From Euglena gracilis (lineage: Eukaryota; Euglenozoa; Euglenophyceae; Euglenales; Euglenaceae), in the NCBI GenBank assembly GCA_900893395.1, contig CAAHFI010869812.1:1-25509 (forward strand): a DNA stretch of 25,509 nucleotides, written 5' to 3'. Made by a program: the position numbers and the translations under genes. The notes under the pieces are model-generated. The model saw only the letters and a program-made list of their open reading frames with translations, did not search any database and was not told the origin of the DNA. How positions within the stretch are numbered: the first letter of the stretch is position 1; each line of letters begins with the position of its first letter. Positions 1 through 7,249 of the stretch are shown piece after piece.

Positions 1-469
1 ATTTTCGCGAAATTGGCTGCGCCGGCGCTCCAAAAAACGAGCGCTCTGCCCCGGCTAGAGGTCGGCGATCCTTTACTGATTGTTGCGAAGGGCGGCGGGC
101 GGACAGGCGCAATTTTCCCGCGGCGTGCGTAAAACGCAGTTACCGCCCGGGAGGCGCAAAATAGCACTTTGGTACGGACGCCCAAAAACGTCATTTTTCG
201 GTCATTTTCGGCCGAAATCGGCTGCGCCGGCGCTCCAAAAACGAGCGCTCTGCCCCGGCTAGAGGTCGGCGATCCTTTACCTGATTGTTGCGAAGGGCGG
301 CGGGCGGACAGGCGCAATTTTGCCCCGGCGGGCGTGCGTAAAACGCAGCAGTTACCGCCCGGGAGGCGCAAAATAGCACTTTGGTAACGGACGCCCAAAA
401 AACGTCATTTTCGGTCATTTTCGGCCGAAATTGGCTGCGCCGGCGCTCCAAAAACGAGCGCTCTGCCCC
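1..469 (+). repeat. Mildly divergent left-end units of zone A
   Basis: The first units differ more from the consensus than those that follow. The first landmark interval is only 204 bp (53 to 257). The first unit has TTTCGCGAAA at 4-13 where all others have TTTCGGCCGAAA. It also has lost one CAG of the CAGCAG doublet and one C before TGATTG. AAATTGG replaces AAATCGG at the very start and again near 430. This may mean the array margin lies not far to the left, or that consensus quality drops here. The window ends before this can be settled. Confidence 0.75.
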
Positions 470-683
470 GGCTAGAGGTCGGCGATCCTTTACCTGATTG
501 TTGCGAAGGGCGGCGGGCGGACAGGCGCAATTTTGCCCGCGGCGGGCGTGCGTAAAACGCAGCAGTTACCGCCCGGGAGGCGCAAAATAGCACTTTGGTA
601 ACGGACGCCCAAAAACGTCATTTTTCGGCATTTTCGGCCGAAATCGGCTGCGCCGGCGCTCCAAAAAACGAGCGCTCTGCCCC

Positions 684-3452
684 GGCTAGAGGTCGGCGAT
701 CCTTTACCTGATTGTTGCGAAGGGCGGCGGGCGGACAGGCGCAATTTTGCCCGCGGCGGGCGTGCGTAAAACGCAGCAGTTACCGCCCGGGAGGCGCAAA
801 ATAGCACTTTAACGGACGCCCCAAAAAACGTCATTTTTCGGCATTTTCGGCCGAAATCGGCTGCGCCGGCGCTCCAAAAACGAGCGCTCTGCCCCGGCTA
901 GAGGTCGGCGATCCTTTACCTGATTGTTGCGAAGGGCGGCGGGCGGACAGGCGCAATTTTGCCCGCGCGGGCGTGCGTAAAACGCAGCAGTTACCGCCCG
1001 GGAGGCGCAAAATAGCACTTTGGTAACGGACGCCCCAAAAACGTCATTTTTCGGCATTTTCGGCCGAAATCGGCTGCGCCGGCGCTCCAAAAACGAGCGC
1101 TCTGCCCCGGCTAGAGGTCGGCGATCCTTTACCTGATTGTTGCGAAGGGCGGCGGGCGGACAGGCGCAATTTTGCCCGCGGCGGGCGTGCGTAAAACGCA
1201 GCAGTTACCGCCCGGGAGGCGCAAAATAGCACTTTGGTAACGGACGCCCCAAAAACGTCATTTTTCGGCATTTTCGGCCGAAATCGGCTGCGCCGGCGCT
1301 CCAAAAACGAGCGCTCTGCCCCGGCTAGAGGTCGGCGATCCTTTACCTGATTGTTGCGAAGGGCGGCGGGCGGACAGGCGCAATTTTGCCCGCGGCGGGC
1401 GTGCGTAAAACGCAGCAGTTACCGCCCGGGAGGCGCAAAATAGCACTTTAACGGACGCCCCAAAAAACGTCATTTTTCGGCATTTTCGGCCGAAATCGGC
1501 TGCGCCGGCGCTCCAAAAACGAGCGCTCTGCCCCGGCTAGAGGTCGGCGATCCTTTACCTGATTGTTGCGAAGGGCGGCGGGCGGACAGGCGCAATTTTG
1601 CCCGCGGCGGGCGTGCGTAAAACGCAGCAGTTACCGCCCGGGAGGCGCAAAATAGCACTTTGGTAACGGACGCCCCAAAAACGTCATTTTTCGGCATTTT
1701 CGGCCGAAATCGGCTGCGCCGGCGCTCCAAAAACGAGCGCTCTGCCCCGGCTAGAGGTCGGCGATCCTTTACCTGATGTTGCGAAGGGCGGCGGGCGGAC
1801 AGGCGCAATTTTGCCCGCGGCGGGCGTGCGTAAAACGCAGCAGTTACCGCCCGGGAGGCGCAAAATAGCACTTTGGTAACGGACGCCCCAAAAACGTCAT
1901 TTTTCGGTCATTTTCGGCCGAAATCGGCTGCGCCGGCGCTCCAAAAACGAGCGCTCTGCCCCGGCTAGAGGTCGGCGATCCTTTACCTGATTGTTGCGAA
2001 GGGCGGCGGGCGGACAGGCGCAATTTTGCCCGCGGCGGGCGTGCGTAAAACGCAGCAGTTACCGCCCGGGAGGCGCAAAATAGCACTTTGGTAACGGACG
2101 CCCCAAAAACGTCATTTTTCGGCATTTTCGGCCGAAATCGGCTGCGCCGGCGCTCCAAAAACGAGCGCTCTGCCCCGGCTAGAGGTCGGCGATCCTTTAC
2201 CTGATTGTTGCGAAGGGCGGCGGGCGGACAGGCGCAATTTTGCCCGCGGCGGGCGTGCGTAAAACGCAGCAGTTACCGCCCGGGAGGCGCAAAATAGCAC
2301 TTTGGCAACGGACGCCCCAAAAACGTCATTTTTCGGCATTTTCGGCCGAAATCGGCTGCGCCGGCGCTCCAAAAACGAGCGCTCTGCCCCGGCTAGAGGT
2401 CGGCGATCCTTTACCTGATTGTTGCGAAGGGCGGCGGGCGGACAGGCGCAATTTTGCCCGGCGGGCGTGCGTAAAACGCAGCAGTTACCGCCCGGGAGGC
2501 GCAAAATAGCACTTTGGAACGGACGCCCCAAAAACGTCATTTTTCGGTCATTTTCGGCCGAAATCGGCTGCGCCGGCGCTCCAAAAACGAGCGCTCTGCC
2601 CCGGCTAGAGGTCGGCGATCCTTTACCTGATTGTTGCGAAGGGCGGCGGGCGGACAGGCGCAATTTTGCCCGCGGCGGGCGTGCGTAAAACGCAGCAGTT
2701 ACCGCCCGGGAGGCGCAAAATAGCACTTTAACGGACGCCCCAAAAACGTCATTTTTCGGCATTTTCGGCCGAAATCGGCTGCGCCGGCGCTCCAAAAACG
2801 AGCGCTCTGCCCCGGCTAGAGGTCGGCGATCCTTTACCTGATTGTTGCGAAGGGCGGCGGGCGGACAGGCGCAATTTTGCCCGCGGCGGGCGTGCGTAAA
2901 ACGCAGCAGTTACCGCCCGGGAGGCGCAAAATAGCACTTTGGCAACGGACGCCCCAAAAACGTCATTTTTCGGCATTTTCGGCCGAAATCGGCTGCGCCG
3001 GCGCTCCAAAAACGAGCGCTCTGCCCCGGCTAGAGGTCGGCGATCCTTTACCTGATTGTTGCGAAGGGCGGCGGGCGGACAGGCGCAATTTTGCCCGCGG
3101 CGGGCGTGCGTAAAACGCAGCAGTTACCGCCCGGGAGGCGCAAAATAGCACTTTGGTAACGGACGCCCCAAAAACGTCATTTTTCGGCATTTTCGGCCGA
3201 AATCGGCTGCGCCGGCGCTCCAAAAACGAGCGCTCTGCCCCGGCTAGAGGTCGGCGATCCTTTACCTGATTGTTGCGAAGGGCGGCGGGCGGACAGGCGC
3301 AATTTTGCCCGCGGCGGGCGTGCGTAAAACGCAGCAGTTACCGCCCGGGAGGCGCAAAATAGCACTTTAACGGACGCCCCAAAAACGTCATTTTTCGGCA
3401 TTTTCGGCCGAAATCGGCTGCGCCGGCGCTCCAAAAACGAGCGCTCTGCCCC
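684..3452 (+). repeat. Nascent three-unit (~639 bp) higher-order repeat in zone A
   Basis: The short junction form CACTTTAACGG marks the units beginning at 684, 1,323, 2,603 and 3,242. These starts lie 3, 6 and 3 units apart (639, 1,280 and 639 bp), with the longer GGT/GGC/GGA forms between them. The GGC form also recurs three units apart (units at 2,177 and 2,814). One expected short-form unit, near 1,963, is missing, so the trimer is imperfect. Spacing and spelling are read directly. Calling it a higher-order repeat made by multi-unit duplication is inference. Confidence 0.6.
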
Positions 3453-3825
3453 GGCTAGAGGTCGGCGATCCTTTACCTGATTGTTGCGAAGGGCGGCGGG
3501 CGGACAGGCGCAATTTTGCCCGCGGCGGGCGTGCGTAAAACGCAGCAGTTACCGCCCGGGAGGCGCAAAATAGCACTTTGGTAACGGACGCCCCAAAAAC
3601 GTCATTTTTCGGCATTTTCGGCCGAAATCGGCTGCGCCGGCGCTCCAAAAACGAGCGCTCTGCCCCGGCTAGAGGTCGGCGATCCTTTACCTGATTGTTG
3701 CGAAGGGCGGCGGGCGGACAGGCGCAATTTTGCCCGCGGCGGGCGTGCGTAAAACGCAGCAGTTACCGCCCGGGAGGCGCAAAATAGCACGTTAACGGAC
3801 GCCCCAAAAACGTCATTTTTCGGCC

Positions 3826-4540
3826 ATTTTCGGCCGAAATCGGCTGCGCCGGCGCTCCAAAAACGAGCGCTCTGCCCCGGCTAGAGGTCGGCGATCCTTT
3901 ACCTGATTGTTGCGAAGGGCGGCGGGCGGATAGGCGCAATTTTGCCCGCGGCGGGCGTGCGTAAAACGCAGCAGTTACCGCCCGGGAGGCGCAAAATAGC
4001 ACGTTAACGGACGCCCCAAAAACGTCATTTTTCGGCCATTTTCGGCCGAAATCGGCTGCGCCGGCGCTCCAAAAACGAGCGCTCTGCCCCGGCTAGAGGT
4101 CGGCGATCCTTTACCTGATTGTTGCGAAGGGCGGCGGGCGGATAGGCGCAATTTTGCCCGCGGCGGGCGTGCGTAAAACGCAGCAGTTACCGCCCGGGAG
4201 GCGCAAAATAGCACGTTTAACGGACGCCCCAAAAACGTCATTTTTCGGCCATTTTCGGCCGAAATCGGCTGCGCCGGCGCTCCAAAAACGAGCGCTCTGC
4301 CCCGGCTAGAGGTCGGCGATCCTTTACCTATTGTTGCGAAGGGCGGCGGGCGGATAGGCGCAATTTTGCCCGCGGCGGGCGTGCGTAAAACGCAGCAGTT
4401 ACCGCCCGGGAGGCGCAAAATAGCACGTTAACGGACGCCCCAAAAACGTCATTTTTCGGCCATTTTCGGCCGAAATCGGCTGCGCCGGCGCTCCAAAAAC
4501 GAGCGCTCTGCCCCGGCTAGAGGTCGGCGATCCTTTACCT
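3826..4540 (+). repeat. Duplicated multi-unit segment, copy 1 (partner 6,356-7,070)
   Basis: This 715-bp stretch reads the same as 6,356-7,070, an offset of exactly 2,530 bp or twelve units. Both contain a CCTGATTG unit, then a CCTGATTG unit with the rare CACGTTTAACGG junction, then a CCTATTG unit. Upstream the two differ (GGCCATT here, GGCATT there). Downstream they differ at the link (CCTGATG here, CCTATTG there). Duplication or conversion of a block of units is the likely cause. Confidence 0.65.
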
Positions 4541-4937
4541 GATGTTGCGAAGGGCGGCGGGCGGATAGGCGCAATTTTGCCCGCGGCGGGCGTGCGTAAA
4601 ACGCAGCAGTTACCGCCCGGGAGGCGCAAAATAGCACGTTTGTAACGGACGCCCCAAAAACGTCATTTTTCGGCATTTTCGGCCGAAATCGGCTGCGCCG
4701 GCGCTCCAAAAACGAGCGCTCTGCCCCGGCTAGAGGTCGGCGATCCTTTACCTATGTTGCGAAGGGCGGCGGGCGGATAGGCGCAATTTTGCCCGCGGCG
4801 GGCGTGCGTAAAACGCAGCAGTTACCGCCCGGGAGGCGCAAAATAGCACGTTAACGGACGCCCCAAAAACGTCATTTTTCGGCCATTTTCGGCCGAAATC
4901 GGCTGCGCCGGCGCTCCAAAAACGAGCGCTCTGCCCC

Positions 4938-5359
4938 GGCTAGAGGTCGGCGATCCTTTACCTATTGTTGCGAAGGGCGGCGGGCGGACAGGCGCAATTT
5001 TGCCCGCGGCGGGCGTGCGTAAAACGCAGCAGTTACCGCCCGGGAGGCGCAAAATAGCACGTTAACGGACGCCCCAAAAACGTCATTTTTCGGCCATTTT
5101 CGGCCGAAATCGGCTGCGCCGGCGCTCCAAAAACGAGCGCTCTGCCCCGGCTAGAGGTCGGCGATCCTTTACCTATTGTTGCGAAGGGCGGCGGGCGGAC
5201 AGGCGCAATTTTGCCCGCGGCGGGCGTGCGTAAAACGCAGCAGTTACCGCCCGGGAGGCGCAAAATAGCACGTTAACGGACGCCCCAAAAACGTCATTTT
5301 TCGGCCATTTTCGGCCGAAATCGGCTGCGCCGGCGCTCCAAAAACGAGCGCTCTGCCCC
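4938..5359 (+). repeat. Two-unit island with zone A base (GGACAGG) inside zone B
   Basis: The units at 4,938 and 5,149 have GGACAGGCG, while the zone B units on both sides have GGATAGGCG. All other diagnostics of the two units are zone B (CACGTTAACGG, GGCCATT, CCTATTG). A short conversion tract from a zone A donor would explain this, as would retention of the older base in two adjacent units. Nearby zone A-like single-C forms (GGCATT) occur near 4,673 and 6,353. Confidence 0.7.
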
Positions 5360-6355
5360 GGCTAGAGGTCGGCGATCCTTTACCTATTTGCGAAGGGCGG
5401 CGGGCGGATAGGCGCAATTTTGCCCGCGGCGGGCGTGCGTAAAACGCAGCAGTTACCGCCCGGGAGGCGCAAAATAGCACGTTAACGGACGCCCCAAAAA
5501 CGTCATTTTTCGGCCATTTTCGGCCGAAATCGGCTGCGCCGGCGCTCCAAAAACGAGCGCTCTGCCCCGGCTAGAGGTCGGCGATCCTTTACCTATTGTT
5601 GCGAAGGGCGGCGGGCGGATAGGCGCAATTTTGCCCGCGGCGGGCGTGCGTAAAACGCAGCAGTTACCGCCCGGGAGGCGCAAAATAGCACGTTAACGGA
5701 CGCCCCAAAAACGTCATTTTTCGGCCATTTTCGGCCGAAATCGGCTGCGCCGGCGCTCCAAAAACGAGCGCTCTGCCCCGGCTAGAGGTCGGCGATCCTT
5801 TACCTATTGTTGCGAAGGGCGGCGGGCGGATAGGCGCAATTTTGCCCGCGGCGGGCGTGCGTAAAACGCAGCAGTTACCGCCCGGGAGGCGCAAAATAGC
5901 ACGTTAACGGACGCCCCAAAAACGTCATTTTTCGGCCATTTTCGGCCGAAATCGGCTGCGCCGGCGCTCCAAAAACGAGCGCTCTGCCCCGGCTAGAGGT
6001 CGGCGATCCTTTACCTATGTTGCGAAGGGCGGCGGGCGGATAGGCGCAATTTTGCCCGCGGCGGGCGTGCGTAAAACGCAGCAGTTACCGCCCGGGAGGC
6101 GCAAAATAGCACGTTAACGGACGCCCCAAAAACGTCATTTTTCGGCCATTTTCGGCCGAAATCGGCTGCGCCGGCGCTCCAAAAACGAGCGCTCTGCCCC
6201 GGCTAGAGGTCGGCGATCCTTTACCTGATTTGCGAAGGGCGGCGGGCGGATAGGCGCAATTTTGCCCGCGGCGGGCGTGCGTAAAACGCAGCAGTTACCG
6301 CCCGGGAGGCGCAAAATAGCACGTAACGGACGCCCCAAAAACGTCATTTTTCGGC

Positions 6356-7070
6356 ATTTTCGGCCGAAATCGGCTGCGCCGGCGCTCCAAAAACGAGCGC
6401 TCTGCCCCGGCTAGAGGTCGGCGATCCTTTACCTGATTGTTGCGAAGGGCGGCGGGCGGATAGGCGCAATTTTGCCCGCGGCGGGCGTGCGTAAAACGCA
6501 GCAGTTACCGCCCGGGAGGCGCAAAATAGCACGTTAACGGACGCCCCAAAAACGTCATTTTTCGGCCATTTTCGGCCGAAATCGGCTGCGCCGGCGCTCC
6601 AAAAACGAGCGCTCTGCCCCGGCTAGAGGTCGGCGATCCTTTACCTGATTGTTGCGAAGGGCGGCGGGCGGATAGGCGCAATTTTGCCCGCGGCGGGCGT
6701 GCGTAAAACGCAGCAGTTACCGCCCGGGAGGCGCAAAATAGCACGTTTAACGGACGCCCCAAAAACGTCATTTTTCGGCCATTTTCGGCCGAAATCGGCT
6801 GCGCCGGCGCTCCAAAAACGAGCGCTCTGCCCCGGCTAGAGGTCGGCGATCCTTTACCTATTGTTGCGAAGGGCGGCGGGCGGATAGGCGCAATTTTGCC
6901 CGCGGCGGGCGTGCGTAAAACGCAGCAGTTACCGCCCGGGAGGCGCAAAATAGCACGTTAACGGACGCCCCAAAAACGTCATTTTTCGGCCATTTTCGGC
7001 CGAAATCGGCTGCGCCGGCGCTCCAAAAACGAGCGCTCTGCCCCGGCTAGAGGTCGGCGATCCTTTACCT
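6356..7070 (+). repeat. Duplicated multi-unit segment, copy 2 (partner 3,826-4,540)
   Basis: This is the second copy of the 715-bp block, offset 2,530 bp from the first. It carries the same order of link and junction variants, including the rare CACGTTTAACGG junction near 6,744. It is followed directly by the most uniform 211-bp run of zone B. The block therefore sits where the older mixed part of zone B meets the homogenised part. Confidence 0.65.
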
Positions 7071-7073
7071 ATT
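7070..7073 (+). other. Variable window 2 (between CTTTACC and GTTGCG), representative copy
   Basis: Between fixed CTTTACC and fixed GTTGCGAAGG the array shows TGATT, TGAT, TATT, TAT, TAATT, TAAT, TAACT, TACT, TGACT, TGAAT and TGTT, plus rare copies that lose part of GTTG. The flanking ~100 bp on either side hardly vary in the core. The variant used is zone-specific: TGATT in A, TATT in B, TAATT in C, TAACT in E and TGACT in F. It is therefore a good marker of unit ancestry. Confidence 0.85.
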
Positions 7074-7103
7074 GTTGCGAAGGGCGGCGGGCGGATAGGC
7101 GCA

Positions 7104-7162
7104 ATTTTGCCCGCGGCGGGCGTGCGTAAAACGCAGCAGTTACCGCCCGGGAGGCGCAAAAT
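7104..7162 (+). repeat. Nested inverted repeat / hairpin module, representative copy
   Basis: Two 19-nt arms (7,104-7,122 and 7,144-7,162) are complementary at 14 of 19 positions. Seven outer pairs are ATTTTGC against GCAAAAT, and six inner pairs are CGGGCG against CGCCCG. Directly inside is a perfect five-pair hairpin, TGCGT-AAA-ACGCA (7,123-7,135). The left arm can also fold alone as GCCCGC-G-GCGGGC (7,109-7,121), a competing structure. The module occurs in essentially every unit. It could extrude as a cruciform, fold in a transcript or bind a protein. Only the complementarity is seen. Confidence 0.75.
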
Positions 7163-7166
7163 AGCA

Positions 7167-7174
7167 CGTTAACG
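7167..7174 (+). other. Variable window 1 with zone B palindrome CGTTAACG
   Basis: Between fixed AATAGCAC and fixed AACGGACGCC the array shows TTTGGT, TTTGGC, TTTGG, TTT, GTT, GTTT, GTTTGT, GT, GTAA, GTAGT and GTAAGT. In zone B the result is the 8-bp palindrome CGTTAACG. Zones A and C-F do not have it, so that palindrome is not a conserved requirement of the unit. This window and window 2 account for most length differences between units. Confidence 0.85.
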
Positions 7175-7182
7175 GACGCCCC

Positions 7183-7216
7183 AAAAACGTCATTTTTCGG
7201 CCATTTTCGGCCGAAA
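7183..7216 (+). other. Helically phased A/T tracts (predicted curved DNA), representative copy
   Basis: Four tracts lie in a row: A5 at 7,183-7,187, T5 at 7,193-7,197, T4 at 7,204-7,207 and A3 at 7,214-7,216. Their centres are about 10, 10.5 and 9.5 bp apart, one DNA turn each. Phased A-tracts are known to give intrinsic curvature. The module includes a near-direct repeat, ATTTTTCGGCC then ATTTTCGGCC. Zone A units lack one C, which shortens the middle spacing to about 9.5 bp. Curvature itself is predicted, not shown. Confidence 0.65.
7205..7216 (+). other. Perfect 12-bp palindrome TTTCGGCCGAAA, representative copy
   Basis: The site is identical on both strands and recurs once per unit. It is intact even in the decayed units near 24,590, 24,845, 25,055, 25,265 and 25,480. 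The only altered copy I found is the first, where TTTCGCGAAA is shorter by the central pair but still a palindrome. This conservation suggests a dimer-binding site, though homogenisation alone could also keep it. Confidence 0.8.
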
Positions 7217-7222
7217 TCGGCT

Positions 7223-7232
7223 GCGCCGGCGC
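7223..7232 (+). other. Perfect 10-bp palindrome GCGCCGGCGC, representative copy
   Basis: It lies six bases after TTTCGGCCGAAA and recurs in all core units. Single-base losses break it in a few right-edge copies (near 23,555 and 24,863). It is less robust there than the preceding palindrome. Confidence 0.8.
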
Positions 7233-7241
7233 TCCAAAAAC

Positions 7242-7249
7242 GAGCGCTC
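7242..7249 (+). other. Perfect 8-bp palindrome GAGCGCTC, representative copy
   Basis: This is the third symmetric site in a 45-bp stretch. It follows an A5 tract and precedes CTGCCCC and the landmark. It is unchanged in every unit inspected, including the decayed right-edge ones. Confidence 0.8.

Larger units (their letters stand above)
1..3790 (+). repeat. Zone A satellite subfamily (CACTTT / GGACAGG type)
   Basis: Units here carry CACTTTGGTAACGG, or the shorter CACTTTAACGG, CACTTTGGCAACGG or CACTTTGGAACGG, before the GGACGCCC block. They have GGACAGGCG rather than GGATAGGCG, CCTGATTGTTGCG after the landmark, and usually one C in TTTTTCGGCATTTTCGG. A TCGGTCATT form appears near 189, 410, 1,903 and 2,544. 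Landmark spacings are mostly 211-214 bp. The zone ends sharply at 3,790, where CACTTT is replaced by CACGTT. The other diagnostics switch within the next unit. Confidence 0.93.

Noticed and set aside
7045-7066. tRNA-like or Pol III B-box sequence in GGTCGGCGATCC
   Set aside because: It resembles a T-arm only loosely, has an extra base relative to the B-box pattern, and has no A box, acceptor stem or cloverleaf around it.
7109-7121. Rho-independent terminator (GCCCGC-G-GCGGGC)
   Set aside because: The loop is one base, no T-run follows (GTGCGTAAAA follows), and there is no upstream gene.
7205-7221. CENP-B box in TTTCGGCCGAAATCGG
   Set aside because: The TTCG and the following A fit, but the CGGG expected after two further bases is displaced and reads TCGG. 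Zone A spelling also misses at key bases. No acceptable match.
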